64,000 bases of DNA from Azoarcus_F sp036734105 (GCA_036734105.1 DAIMZH010000002.1:81234-145233), one strand, 5' to 3'; counted from the first letter of the stretch, positions 35,537 through 45,141 are shown. The notes: generated from the sequence alone by a model not told the origin. Made by a program: numbers and translations.

Positions 35537-36700
35537 CTATTTTACAGAGACTTCTTGCAGTTTTACCAGCGACAGCGCCAAATCGTCGAATTCTGCAAGC
35601 CCATCTGCCCACTGTCTTGCGTGCGCGTTGAGCGCTTGCAGCGCAAACCGGAATGCAGGCCATGCCTGAGCAAGCTTGCCATAGCCGTTCCAAGCCAGGT
35701 TGAAGTCGCGCGCTGCGCTGGCCGCACCCGCCTGCAGCCCCGCCAGATAGCGCTCCAGAAAAGCCTCAAGCTTGACCCGGTGCGCATCATCGTGCTGCTG
35801 GTATATGTGCCATACAAGTGGCACGGCAGCCCATTGCGCACGCACGAAAGAGTCTTCGCCGCGCACAAAGTTGAGCTGGCATGACCACAGCAGCAAGTCG
35901 TAATCGCGCTGCGACATGAAGGGCACAACATGTGTCCGCAGACGCCCCTGACTCAGGCATTGGCCGGCTAACAGATGATGAGTGCCGAAAAAATGCGCAA
36001 TGTCCGGTAACACCCGGCCACACGGCACGATAAGTTCAATCGGCGTGTCACCACTGGCCCACTCGGCGAGTAGTTCGCCTAGCTGCGGCTGCTCATAGGC
36101 GAACAGCGAAATCCGCATTGCCTCGGGTAGACCGGAATCGACACCCAGACGCTGCAGAAAACGCTGCTGCGCCGGGGTGTCTCGGCGAAAGTCGTCGCGC
36201 TGCGCGAACAAGCCGGGTTCTCTCAACAAGCCACCGCTTTGATGGCTGAAGCCGGGGAAAAAGAAGCGTTTGCTCAAGCGCAGGCGGGGATGTGGCGAGG
36301 CCATCCCATGAAGCTCATCCACCCAGGCCTCGGCGCTGAGATATTCAAGATTGATCCACAACGGTGGGGTTTGTTGTTGCGCCATGGCGTGCACATAACG
36401 CGCTGGCGGATCGCAGGCGAAGGCTTCCACCACAACATCGGCTACCGCCACATCGGGAAAAACTTCGCTCCATGGGCGTACTTCGACCGAGTCGAAAAAC
36501 CACGCGCCTTCAACTTCCCGGGCCGATGGGCAAAGTTGCAGAAAGGCCTCTGGAACATCTAACCAAAGTCTAGGTTGGCAGTTGTGATGCAGCGCCAGAT
36601 CCCTTGCCAGGCGCCAGCAAACCCCGATATCCCCCATGTTATCCACAAGGCGGCAGAAGATATCCCAATGCGTTTTCAGGGGTTTTTTTGTGCTGATCAT
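35537..36700 (-). CDS. earP: EF-P arginine-32 rhamnosyltransferase EarP
   Basis: 387 residues. IFCRLVDNMGDIGVCWRLAR near the N-terminus holds the catalytic Asp (D20) of EarP. The C-terminal half carries NFVRGEDSFVRAQWAAVPLV and WHIYQQHDDAH, the dTDP-rhamnose-binding region. GT-B type inverting glycosyltransferase acting on Arg32 of EF-P. Its partner efp is the next gene downstream, as usual in betaproteobacteria. Confidence 0.95.
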   Translation of the reverse strand: MISTKKPLKTHWDIFCRLVDNMGDIGVCWRLARDLALHHNCQPRLWLDVPEAFLQLCPSAREVEGAWFFDSVEVRPWSEVFPDVAVADVVVEAFACDPPARYVHAMAQQQTPPLWINLEYLSAEAWVDELHGMASPHPRLRLSKRFFFPGFSHQSGGLLREPGLFAQRDDFRRDTPAQQRFLQRLGVDSGLPEAMRISLFAYEQPQLGELLAEWASGDTPIELIVPCGRVLPDIAHFFGTHHLLAGQCLSQGRLRTHVVPFMSQRDYDLLLWSCQLNFVRGEDSFVRAQWAAVPLVWHIYQQHDDAHRVKLEAFLERYLAGLQAGAASAARDFNLAWNGYGKLAQAWPAFRFALQALNAHARQWADGLAEFDDLALSLVKLQEVSVK

Positions 36701-36942
36701 GGGCGGTGGACAAGTACCATCGATTGCTGTGAATCACTTGTGAATAAAGGGCTTTATCGCTACCTTTCAAAAAACAGACCACAATTTCGACACAGGTGAA
36801 CAGGCCGCTTACCCACCTGGTTTTGCTTGCTGAAAAAGCCCGGCCTGACTGCCATTCACCGAGTTATCCACAGATTTGCTTCGTACACTAATCTTTATGT
36901 TTACTTATTAAAGAGAAAAACAGTAAACAAAACCTCTGTTCC
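36639..36942. other. Left DnaA-box/AT-rich module before rsuA-like gene
   Basis: Holds TTATCCACA at 36864-36872 and 36639-36647 (the latter inside earP, where it encodes part of VDN, so perhaps chance) and TTATTCACA on the minus strand at 36747-36739. After the 36864 box come GATTT and an A+T-rich tract to about 36940. AATTTCGACACA lies at 36783-36794. The same order of motifs returns at 37793-37940. No gene is seen between 36701 and 36942. Confidence 0.55.
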
Positions 36943-37656
36943 TCATACCGGGTCGAAGTTGTTCAGACTGTCGATGTCTTCGGCTTCCAGCCAACGCCAC
37001 TGCCCGATTTCAAGGTCGGTCGGCAAAACCAGACCACCCACACTGCGACGATGCAAAACCTCGACACGGTTGCCTGCCGCAGCCACCATGCGCTTCACCT
37101 GGTGGTATTTGCCTTCGGTGACGGTCATCGTGATGTGGTGCGCGTCGTGCCGCACGCAAGCTGCCGCCTTGATCGAGGCAGGTTCATCGTGCAACTGAAC
37201 ACCGTCCAGCAGCATGGCCAGCATGTCGTCACTCACCTCGTGACGGGTTTCGATGTCGTAAGCCTTGGGAATGCGTTTTTTGCCAGAGCTCCACTTGTGG
37301 ATGAACTGACCGTCATCGGACAAAAGCAGTAAGCCAGTGGTGTCGTGATCGAGCCGACCCACGCACTGCACATCGCGTCGCAGCAGCTCGTATGGCAGCA
37401 GCGAAAACACCGATTGATGATGCTGAGGTTTGTGCGAGCACTCCGAATCAACCGGTTTGTTGAGCATCAAATAGGCCTTCTCGCGGTAGCGCCACATCAC
37501 GCCATCGATTTCAAAGTCGAGCTTGTCGGTGTCGATTTCGAGAAAGGGATCTTCAACCACCTCACCACCGATCAGAAAGAGACCGGCACGGATGATGGCT
37601 CGACATTCCTTGCGGCTACCAAAGCCCTGGGTCTGGAGAATGCGTTCTGCTTTCAT
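36943..37656 (-). CDS. RsuA-family rRNA pseudouridine synthase
   Basis: 237 residues from ATG 37656 (AAGGA upstream). The N-terminal S4 domain reads ERILQTQGFGSRKECRAIIR and GLFLIGGEVVEDP. The catalytic motif is GRLDHDTTGLLLLSDDG with the Asp nucleophile, followed by PKAYDIETRHEVSD and VTEGKYHQVKRMVAAAGNRV. Most like 16S rRNA pseudouridine-516 synthase RsuA; RluE/RluF cannot be excluded. Confidence 0.88.
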   Translation of the reverse strand: MKAERILQTQGFGSRKECRAIIRAGLFLIGGEVVEDPFLEIDTDKLDFEIDGVMWRYREKAYLMLNKPVDSECSHKPQHHQSVFSLLPYELLRRDVQCVGRLDHDTTGLLLLSDDGQFIHKWSSGKKRIPKAYDIETRHEVSDDMLAMLLDGVQLHDEPASIKAAACVRHDAHHITMTVTEGKYHQVKRMVAAAGNRVEVLHRRSVGGLVLPTDLEIGQWRWLEAEDIDSLNNFDPV

Positions 37657-38069
37657 GTTTTCCTTGCAAAAAGTGTTGGTGAGGTTGCCGATACTACCGC
37701 GAAGCCTTGATTGCACCGCCAGGAACTGTGGACAACACGGTATTACAGGTGTGCTGAATGTGCGTAAGCAGTCAAATGGGTCGTCAGGCTAAAATTTCGA
37801 CACATTGTCCGCACAGCCAACTCACCGTTTTTCCACCACCTTATCCTTAAGCCAAGGGTTTGAAAAATCTCACTAAAAAGGGCTTGTCCACAGATTTAGG
37901 TCGACTATTATTATGGTTGTTATTACTTATAAAAACATAATCAAAACAAACACTTCGAACAAAATTCGGGCTTTCTTCGAAGCGTTTTCCGGGTTACACT
38001 CGCGTTTTTCCGAAGCAAGCCTGCGCCGCAGCAACCCAGCTTTGGTGTCAGCCACGGAGCAACAAGACC
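37657..38069. other. Right DnaA-box/AT-rich module after rsuA-like gene
   Basis: 413 bp without a gene. TTGTCCACA occurs at 37884-37892 (plus) and on the minus strand at 37735-37727; TTGTCCGCA lies at 37805-37813 and AATTTCGACACA at 37793-37804. Behind the 37884 box comes GATTTAGGTCGA, then CTATTATTATGG and more A+T-rich sequence to about 37945, a stretch with DnaA-trio-like triplets (3'-GAT-AAT-AAT). This could be an origin-like or DnaA-titration site; see findings. Confidence 0.5.
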
Positions 38070-38540
38070 TTGAATTTTGAACATGTTGTGGTCATCAACG
38101 AGCCGGATAACCCGCTGCAGCCCAAGCTGACACGCGAACAGACCTGGTTCGGTTTGCTCTACCGAGCTGAAGATCCCCGCTTGTTTTTGCCTGGCCTGGA
38201 GTCCTGCTCCATCGTCGAACGTAGCCAGACCAGCCTGTTGCGCGATCTCGATTTTGGCAATGTGGTGATCAGGGATAGGGTCGAAATCGAACTCTTGCAG
38301 GCGGTTACTTTCATCTCCGAGGCTAGTCAGAGTCACGCCGGTGGCAGTTTGCGAATCAGCATTGAAGAACCATTAACAGACCAGCTCGTGCTGCGGTTCT
38401 GCTACAAAACCACTTTGGGCGAGCAGGATTCCGACCCCGATGGTGCTTATGCTGATTTCGTCAAATCTGCCTATCACCAGTCGGACCTCGACACCGTGCG
38501 GGTGATCCGCTTGCTCACCGAAAAAATGACGCGACAGTAG
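38070..38540 (+). CDS. DUF1857/AtaL-like SRPBCC-fold protein
   Basis: 156 residues from a TTG at 38070 (GGAG about 11 bp upstream). FEHVVVINEPDNPLQPKLTR, EQTWFGLLYRAEDPRLFLPG and LESCSIVER match the DUF1857 family, a helix-grip (START-like) fold that may bind a small hydrophobic ligand. DYVKSAYHQSDLDT-like end FVKSAYHQSDLDTVRVIRLL is also typical. First gene of a rightward group. Confidence 0.78.
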   Translation: MNFEHVVVINEPDNPLQPKLTREQTWFGLLYRAEDPRLFLPGLESCSIVERSQTSLLRDLDFGNVVIRDRVEIELLQAVTFISEASQSHAGGSLRISIEEPLTDQLVLRFCYKTTLGEQDSDPDGAYADFVKSAYHQSDLDTVRVIRLLTEKMTRQ

Positions 38541-38608
38541 CCCTGTCCTTGACAGCAATCAGGCTGAAGCCTTCCGGTTTCAGCCAAGCAGATACGGAAC
38601 AACGCACT

Positions 38609-39535
38609 ATGTGGTTCAAAAACCTTCAGATTTATCGTTTGCCGCAAAACTGGGCAATGACCGCCGAAACACTGGAAGAACAGCTTGCGCGCAGGCGCTT
38701 TGTGCCTTGCGGTGGTCAGGATCAGGAGACCCGTGGTTGGGTGTCCCCCATGGGAGATGACTTCCTGGTCCATCGTGTTGCCGGTAACTGGCTGATTTCA
38801 TTAGGTGTTGAACAACGACTACTGCCTTCATCGGTAGTCAAGCAAGAAGCCGAAGATCGCGCTGAGGACATCGCAGCGCAACAGGGCTACAAGCCTGGCC
38901 GCAAGCAGATGAAGGAGCTGCGCGAGCAGATCATGCAGGAGTTTTTGCCGCGCGCCTTTACCCGTCGACGCAAGATGTTTGCCTGGATTGACCCCGAGGG
39001 CGGCTGGTTGTGCATCGACGCGCCCAGCCAGGCGCGGGCCGAAGACATGCTTGAGCTGCTGCGTCAGACACTTGATGTGTTGCCGGTGACGCTGCTGCGC
39101 ACCGAACGCTCCCCAAGCAGCGCCATGGCCGACTGGTTGGCTGGTCACGAGGCACCGGCTGGTTTCAGCATTGACCAGGACTGCGAGCTGCGCTCTGTCA
39201 CCGAAGAAAAAGCCGTGGTGCGCTATGTCCGGCACACGCTGGAAGGGGACGAAGTGCGCGGCCACCTGGAGTCCGGCAAAATGCCCACCCGGCTGGCGCT
39301 GACTTTTGATGACCGGGTCAGCTTTGTGCTGACCGAAAAGCTCGAAATCAAGCGGCTGGACTTTCTCGATGTGGTCAAGGAAAAGGCCGAAGAATCCGGT
39401 GCTGAAGATGCCCGCGCGTTGTTCGATGCCGAGTTTTCATTGATGGCGGGTGAGCTGAAATTGCTGCTGCCGGCAGTGATCGAGGCGCTGGGTGGTGAAA
39501 TCAAGGTGGCTGAGCCACTGGCCCAAGCTGCCTGA
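38609..39535 (+). CDS. rdgC: Recombination-associated protein RdgC
   Basis: 308 residues from ATG 38609 (MWFKNLQIYRLPQNWAMTAE). RdgC signature FVPCGGQDQETRGWVSPMGD, KMFAWIDPEGGWLCIDAPSQ, ELRSVTEEKAVVRYVRHTLE and RLDFLDVVKEKAEESGAEDA. It forms a ring-shaped dimer around DNA and limits RecA action. Length matches the family (about 300). Confidence 0.95.
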   Translation: MWFKNLQIYRLPQNWAMTAETLEEQLARRRFVPCGGQDQETRGWVSPMGDDFLVHRVAGNWLISLGVEQRLLPSSVVKQEAEDRAEDIAAQQGYKPGRKQMKELREQIMQEFLPRAFTRRRKMFAWIDPEGGWLCIDAPSQARAEDMLELLRQTLDVLPVTLLRTERSPSSAMADWLAGHEAPAGFSIDQDCELRSVTEEKAVVRYVRHTLEGDEVRGHLESGKMPTRLALTFDDRVSFVLTEKLEIKRLDFLDVVKEKAEESGAEDARALFDAEFSLMAGELKLLLPAVIEALGGEIKVAEPLAQAA

Positions 39536-39662
39536 TCTGCCTGTCAGAGTGTGAAATAGGGTTTCGGTTGGTCCGGGCTTGAACCGGAAGGCAGGCGACA
39601 CACTAGACTTTAGCCATAACGACAATATCGCCGGGGCAACCCGGCTTGTAAAGGGTTCTGAT

Positions 39663-41936
39663 ATGGCTAATGACGTCAAGGCAACAACTGCTTATCGCTG
39701 GCGGTTTTTTCGCTCGGGTGGTTTCGATCAGGTTCGCATCGACAACGGCGAGGACCTCCGCCACCTTGGCGAACTTGATCAGAAGCTCTGGTCGGTGCTG
39801 GCCTGCCCTACCAGCGGGCTGGAGTTTGATACACGCACCTTGCAAATGCTGGACGCGGACGGTGACGGGCGCATTCGGGCACCCGAGATCGTCGCTGCTG
39901 CGCGTTGGGTGTGCGCGGTGCTGTGCGAGCCGGATGTGTTGTTTTCCGGGGCTTCAGTGTTGCCCTTGTCTGCCATTGATCATTCCAGCGAAGAGGGCGC
40001 ACGGATTCTGGCCACCGCCAGGCGGATTCTGGCCATTCTGGACAAGCCGGACGCCGAAGTCATCGAATTGGATGATTTTCAGGACAACGCCCGGCTGTAT
40101 GCTGCCCATCAGTTCAACGGCGACGGCATTGCACCCCCCGCATTGGCCACTGATGCGCGACTTGCCAGCGCGATACAGTGCATCATCGACACCTTGGGCA
40201 GCGTCAGCGACCGCAGCGGTGAGCCCGGTGTGGATCGCGACAAGGTGGACGACTTTTTCGCCCAGGCCGAGGCCTTGTCACAATGGCGCGCGCTGGCTGA
40301 CGCGGACCCGGACAATTTGTTGCCACTCGGCGACTCGACAGATTCTGCCGCCGCAGTGGTAGATGCCGTGCGTGCCAAGGTGGATGACTTTTTCACCCGC
40401 TGTCGGCTGGCTGCCTATGACCTGCGAGCGCAGGATGCGCTCAATCCGACTGACACCACCTATGCCACCTTTGCTGTCGGCGCGCTGAATGACGAGGCCG
40501 AAGCCGTTGCCGCCCTGCCCTTGGCCCTGGTTGGTCCGGACAAGGCGCTTCCGCTCGCAGCCGGTCTTAACCCGGCGTGGTCCGACATCATTACGCGCTT
40601 GCGTGACGAGGTGGTGCAGCCGCTGTTTGGCGTGCGCGATGCGCTGACCGAAACCGACTGGAAGTTGCTGGCCGAGCGTTTCTCGCGTTATCGCGAATGG
40701 CAAACCACCCAGCCAGCCACTGCGCTGACCAGCATTGCAGCGGAGCGCCTGAAGACCATGCTGGCCGACGATACCCACGCGGCGCTGCAGGAATTGATTG
40801 AGCGGGATCGTGCCGCCGAAACCACCGCATCGCAAATTGAGGCGGTGGAACGACTGGTGCGATATCAACGCGATCTGGTGCGTCTGCTGCGCAATTTCGT
40901 GTCCTTGACCGATTTTTATGGAGGCCGTGAGAAGGCCATCTTTCAGGTCGGCACGCTCTACCTCGATCAGCGCAGTTGCGAACTATGTCTGCGGGTAGTC
41001 GATATGGACAGACACACCGCACTGGCACCTTTGTCCGGCACCTATCTGGTCTATTGCCTGTGCCAACGCCATGGTGAGGCGTCCATGACCATCGTTGCAG
41101 CAATGACTGACGGCGATGCGGATGAGATGATGGTGCCAGGCCGCAATGGCATGTTCTACGACCGCCAGGGCCGCGACTGGAGCGCCAGCGTGATCAAGGT
41201 GATGGAGAACCCGATCAGCGTTCGGCAGGCCTTCTGGTCGCCCTACAAGCGGATTGGGCGGATGATGGGCGAACAGATGCAGAAGTTTGCGGCGTCGCGC
41301 GACAAGGCAGTGGAAGACACAGCGGCCGCACGTGTGGCAGATGCCAGCGCTGGGCCGCAAGCCCCATCGACCAATGTTCAGCAGGCATTTGATATTGCCA
41401 AATTTGCCGGTATCTTTGCCGCCATTGGGCTGGCACTTGGCGCGCTGGGCACCGCGCTGGCTGCCATCATCACCGGTTTTCTGGCCTTGCCGGTGTGGAA
41501 AATGCCACTGGTCATTGTCGGCTTGATAGTGCTGGTATCCGGGCCGTCCATGCTGCTGGCCTGGCTCAAGCTGAGCCAGCGTAATCTGGGGCCGCTACTC
41601 GATGCCAACGGCTGGGCGGTCAACACCCGGGCGCGCATCAACATCCCCTTTGGCGCAGCCCTCACCGGCGTGGCCACCCTGCCCAAAGGTGCCGAGCGCT
41701 CCTTCACCGATCCCTATGCCGAAAAACGTACAGCGTGGAAGCGTTGGGTGTTGCTGTTGATCATCGCGGTGGGCAGTTTCCATGTTTGGCAGCAAGGCTA
41801 TGTTGAGGCCTTGTTCGGCATGAATGAACAAGCCACGACTGAGGCGATTACTGCGCCTGCCGCAACCGAACCTGCCCCCAAACCTGCCGAAGCAACAAAC
41901 CCCGAGCTTGAAGAGGTCGCAGGGACTGAGGAGTGA
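39663..41936 (+). CDS. Large membrane protein with EF-hand-like loop, unknown
   Basis: 757 residues from ATG 39663 (AAGGG upstream). Residues 63-74 read DADGDGRIRAPE, a canonical EF-hand calcium loop in an otherwise helical N-terminal part. About 500 helical soluble residues follow. Two close hydrophobic segments lie at about 577-640 (IFAAIGLALGALGTALAAII; MPLVIVGLIVLVSG) and a third at about 694-715. The tail is Ala/Pro/Glu-rich. No family name is known to me; the pattern suggests an inner-membrane protein with a cytoplasmic N-terminal domain. Confidence 0.65.
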   Translation: MANDVKATTAYRWRFFRSGGFDQVRIDNGEDLRHLGELDQKLWSVLACPTSGLEFDTRTLQMLDADGDGRIRAPEIVAAARWVCAVLCEPDVLFSGASVLPLSAIDHSSEEGARILATARRILAILDKPDAEVIELDDFQDNARLYAAHQFNGDGIAPPALATDARLASAIQCIIDTLGSVSDRSGEPGVDRDKVDDFFAQAEALSQWRALADADPDNLLPLGDSTDSAAAVVDAVRAKVDDFFTRCRLAAYDLRAQDALNPTDTTYATFAVGALNDEAEAVAALPLALVGPDKALPLAAGLNPAWSDIITRLRDEVVQPLFGVRDALTETDWKLLAERFSRYREWQTTQPATALTSIAAERLKTMLADDTHAALQELIERDRAAETTASQIEAVERLVRYQRDLVRLLRNFVSLTDFYGGREKAIFQVGTLYLDQRSCELCLRVVDMDRHTALAPLSGTYLVYCLCQRHGEASMTIVAAMTDGDADEMMVPGRNGMFYDRQGRDWSASVIKVMENPISVRQAFWSPYKRIGRMMGEQMQKFAASRDKAVEDTAAARVADASAGPQAPSTNVQQAFDIAKFAGIFAAIGLALGALGTALAAIITGFLALPVWKMPLVIVGLIVLVSGPSMLLAWLKLSQRNLGPLLDANGWAVNTRARINIPFGAALTGVATLPKGAERSFTDPYAEKRTAWKRWVLLLIIAVGSFHVWQQGYVEALFGMNEQATTEAITAPAATEPAPKPAEATNPELEEVAGTEE

Positions 41937-41975
41937 TGTGAGCCAGCCTGCTTTGCCTCCTTTTATCAATTGTCT

Positions 41976-43079
41976 TCACACACCCAGCTTTTTCGCCAGC
42001 TTGACAAGACTCGGCGGTCGGTACGATGGCATGGCTTGCCAACGCGCCCACACGCTGTCATCCACGCTCTCGTTCAGGCCGCTGCCAAACACGCGGTGAT
42101 AGCGTCGGTTGCGCTTGAACAGGCGATAGGTGCCGTACATGAATTCGGCGTAGGAGTCGCGGATGTCGGCGAGGTGGGCGTTGTGGTCGGCGGTGGGTTG
42201 TTGGGTGAATTGCAGGCCGAGCGCGGCGGCCTTGTCGCATAGCCAGGTGAGCGGGATGCTGGCCAGCGGGTCGTTGTCGTAGCCACCGCCTACGTTGGCG
42301 TGTGCACCGATGAACCAGCGTTGTTCAACGGTTTGCCCGGTTTTTTCGATTTGTGGCGTCAGGCGATGAAAATGTGCATCGGCCTCATCTTCGCGTGCCC
42401 ACATGGTGGGTTGGTAGTCTTCGCGGTGTTCGTCGGTGGCAACTGCGTGGTAGGCGTGCTCGACAATGCCGCTCAGCTCTACGTCGTGAAATTGATAGCG
42501 CGCACGCGAAAATGGCACCCATGCCTGGCTTGACGGAATGCCAAGTGCACCCACCGTGTCCCACACCCCGAGAAAACGTATTCTGGGTAATGCGTCGTGA
42601 GAAAAGCTGCGACGAAAGCCCTGTGGCACGCGTGCGTCCGGGTGCATTACCTCATCTCTTCCGACATACATTGTCCATGCCTGGTTGAGCAGGGATTCGC
42701 TGGGTTCGATGATGATGCCGCAGTTGCGGATCAGCCCGGCAAGGCTGCGGGCGGTGTAGGCACCGCGGCTGAAGCCGAACAGAAAAAGCTCGTCGCCGGG
42801 TTCATATTCGCGGCACAGATCGCAATAAGCTTCGAGCACATTGCGCGACAGGCCGTTGCCAAAGGCACCACCCGTGACCCACTGCAAGGCGCGTGTCCCG
42901 ACACCCGGATAGTAAAAGGCAAGTTGCTCGGTATGGTCGTCGTGCCCGTCAGGACGATAGCGTCGGGTGTTGTCGGTCGAGCGCGAGTCTGAAACGAGCG
43001 CGTTGAATCCGAGCCGGACATTGGTGAGTGTTTGGGGTTTGTTCCAGGTGCCGTCAAAGAAGATTGCAATGGTTTTCAT
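41976..43079 (-). CDS. DUF2235 alpha/beta-hydrolase (Tle1-like phospholipase family)
   Basis: 367 residues. Starts KTIAIFFDGTWNKPQTLTNV, the DUF2235 beginning, with the nucleophile elbow GFSRGAYTARSLAGLIRNCG (GxSxG near residue 100), then FLGVWDTVGALGIPS (catalytic Asp region) and WFIGAHANVGGGYDND (catalytic His). Some family members are T6SS lipase effectors, but no T6SS genes are here; a free-standing cytoplasmic hydrolase is equally likely. Convergent to the gene before. Confidence 0.85.
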   Translation of the reverse strand: MKTIAIFFDGTWNKPQTLTNVRLGFNALVSDSRSTDNTRRYRPDGHDDHTEQLAFYYPGVGTRALQWVTGGAFGNGLSRNVLEAYCDLCREYEPGDELFLFGFSRGAYTARSLAGLIRNCGIIIEPSESLLNQAWTMYVGRDEVMHPDARVPQGFRRSFSHDALPRIRFLGVWDTVGALGIPSSQAWVPFSRARYQFHDVELSGIVEHAYHAVATDEHREDYQPTMWAREDEADAHFHRLTPQIEKTGQTVEQRWFIGAHANVGGGYDNDPLASIPLTWLCDKAAALGLQFTQQPTADHNAHLADIRDSYAEFMYGTYRLFKRNRRYHRVFGSGLNESVDDSVWARWQAMPSYRPPSLVKLAKKLGV

Positions 43080-43193
43080 GATGATCCTCCCTGTGCTTCA
43101 TGGGTTCATCATAGTCCGGATTTTTTGTCCGGATGTCGAAAATCAGGGTTTCGTGTCAAACTTCGGGCGGCCAAATTTATCTGGAGAGTGTCA

Positions 43194-43430
43194 ATGTCCC
43201 CCACGGTCATCAGGATTGCGCTGATCGTCTTTCATGTCATTCAGTATCTGGTGACTGCCAGTGCCGGTTTTTCGGTTGCCAGCATCATCGCGGCGCTGCT
43301 GGTTGGTGCGCAGTTACTGCCGCGTGATCATTTTGTGAACACCTTCAAGGTGCAGCCCATGAGAGTCAGTCAGTACGGCAGCCTGCTTTGGATGGTAGTG
43401 GCTTACGCCGAGATGCAGTTGATGGCTTGA
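43194..43430 (+). CDS. Small membrane protein, hypothetical
   Basis: 78 residues from ATG 43194 with CTGGAGAG 6 bp upstream. Two hydrophobic stretches (IRIALIVFHVIQYLVTASAG; FSVASIIAALLVGAQLL) and a shorter one at the end make it an inner-membrane protein. No family recognised. Confidence 0.55.
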   Translation: MSPTVIRIALIVFHVIQYLVTASAGFSVASIIAALLVGAQLLPRDHFVNTFKVQPMRVSQYGSLLWMVVAYAEMQLMA

Positions 43431-44996
43431 TCAGTCGGCCATTACGCAGCGCTCTTGCGCCCAGGCGCGCAACTGGGCGATCTTTTCGGCCATGACTACC
43501 GACAGGGGTCGGGTGCGGCGGATTTCTGCCAGCAGCATTTTGATGTCGGGGTCGCGATTTTCTGGCAGGGCTTCATATAGCGTGGATACCACGGCTTGTT
43601 CAATTTCGGCGCCGGACATGCCATCACTTGCCAGTGCCAGCATGCGCAGGTCAAAGTTGGCGAGGGGCAGTTGGTGTCGCGATAGGTGTATGCGGAAGAT
43701 GGTTTCGCGTGCCGGGGCATCTGGCAGGTCGACAAAGAATAGCTCGTCAAAGCGCCCTTTGCGGATCAGCTCTGGCGGCAGGGCTTGCACGTCGTTGGCG
43801 GTGGCGACGATGAAGATGCGTGATTTGCGTTCGGCCATCCAGGTGAGCAGGGTGCCCAGCACCCGGCGTGACACCCCGCCGTCTTGTTCGGATGAGCCGC
43901 CTGACAAGGCTTTTTCGATCTCGTCAATCCACATGATGACGGGTTGCATGGATTCGGCGGCGGTGAGCGCCTCACGCAGCTTGCGTTCGGTTTCGCCTTG
44001 AAACTTGTCATACAGTGCGCCCATGTCGAGTTTAAGCAAAGGCAGCCCCCATGTTGCCGCAGTGACCTTGGCGGTGAGGCTCTTGCCGGTGCCCTGCACG
44101 CCCATGATGAGCACGCCCTTTGGGGATGGCAAACCGGGGCGATCGATTTCTCCCAGAAAGATGGGGCGGCGTTGCGCCAGCCAGCGCCGCAGACGCAACA
44201 ATCCACCCACCGAGTCGGGGGTTTCCAGCGGTGCTTCCAGGCTGAGCCCTGGCAAGGATGCTTCTTTGTAGCGCACTGCGCGCTGCAGGTCTTCGGGGGT
44301 CAGGCGGCCATCGTCGCGGATGGTCTGGCGGAATAGCTGGCGGATGTCTTCTTCGCATAATCCGCTGGCGTAACGCACCATGGCGTCTTCCAGCCGGGGG
44401 TCGCGGCGGGGGCGGCCACGTGAGCGTTCGAACAAGGCAAATTCGGCTTCGAGCAGCTCGCGGATTCTGGCTTCGTCTGGCAAGGACAGGTTGAGATGGG
44501 CGGCATGGCGTGCGATCTTGGGTGGCAGCGTGAGGCGGGGTGCGATCAGCACTAGGGTGCGGTCGTCAATGGCGTGATCCAGCGCAATCTCGCGCAGCCC
44601 GCGCACCACTACCGGGTCTTCCAGATAGGGATGAATATCGAGCAACACATAAAGCCCTCGTCCGCCGCGACTGTCGATGTATTTGAGCGCCGAGGGCAGC
44701 GTGCGGGTATCCGGGATTTCGCCATTGGCTGGCGTGGCCGCGTCGTGGGTGTCGTCTTCTACCAGAGACAGTCGGCGGGTAGGCTGACCGTTGTCGCGGG
44801 TGGTGCCGTAACGCACATCCGGCTGGTTGCCGCGGGCCACCAGACCAGCGGCGGCTGACCAGCGGTAAAGCGGCAGGTTGCGCTCGGCGGCAATGGTGTC
44901 GACAAGCCGCATGGCCCGGGTTTCTTCCATTGTCTCTATGACGACGACGGGTGTGCGTGAGCGGATCAGGGCTGTGAGGTCGCGCAGATCATTCAT
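43431..44996 (-). CDS. AAA+ ATPase, Ycf46-like
   Basis: 521 residues. N-terminal part (LRDLTALIRSRTPVVVIETM, EETRAMRLVD) resembles the Ycf46 family. The AAA module has Walker A GVQGTGKSLTAK near residue 298, Walker B MWIDEIEKAL near 353, FIVATANDVQALPPELIRKG (sensor 1, arginine finger) and DGMSGAEIEQAVVSTLYEAL. Function of the family is poorly known (photosynthesis or CO2 use in cyanobacteria). It ends head-to-head (convergent) with the small membrane gene. Confidence 0.82.
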   Translation of the reverse strand: MNDLRDLTALIRSRTPVVVIETMEETRAMRLVDTIAAERNLPLYRWSAAAGLVARGNQPDVRYGTTRDNGQPTRRLSLVEDDTHDAATPANGEIPDTRTLPSALKYIDSRGGRGLYVLLDIHPYLEDPVVVRGLREIALDHAIDDRTLVLIAPRLTLPPKIARHAAHLNLSLPDEARIRELLEAEFALFERSRGRPRRDPRLEDAMVRYASGLCEEDIRQLFRQTIRDDGRLTPEDLQRAVRYKEASLPGLSLEAPLETPDSVGGLLRLRRWLAQRRPIFLGEIDRPGLPSPKGVLIMGVQGTGKSLTAKVTAATWGLPLLKLDMGALYDKFQGETERKLREALTAAESMQPVIMWIDEIEKALSGGSSEQDGGVSRRVLGTLLTWMAERKSRIFIVATANDVQALPPELIRKGRFDELFFVDLPDAPARETIFRIHLSRHQLPLANFDLRMLALASDGMSGAEIEQAVVSTLYEALPENRDPDIKMLLAEIRRTRPLSVVMAEKIAQLRAWAQERCVMAD

Positions 44997-45141
44997 ACGG
45001 ATTTACCCAACAAGCGGTTTTGATGGCCCGATTATCGCGCGATTTGCGGCTGTGTCGTTGCTGCAGGCAAGTTGCAGCCGCATTCCTCCATTGGCTTTGC
45101 GTTTGGCGGACTGGGGAATCCGGGTTGATTGGGGGATTTGT

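Noticed and set aside
36639..36647. Perfect DnaA box inside earP
   Set aside because: It encodes part of the conserved LVDNMGD motif of EarP, so the match may be due to the protein and is not used alone as evidence for an origin.
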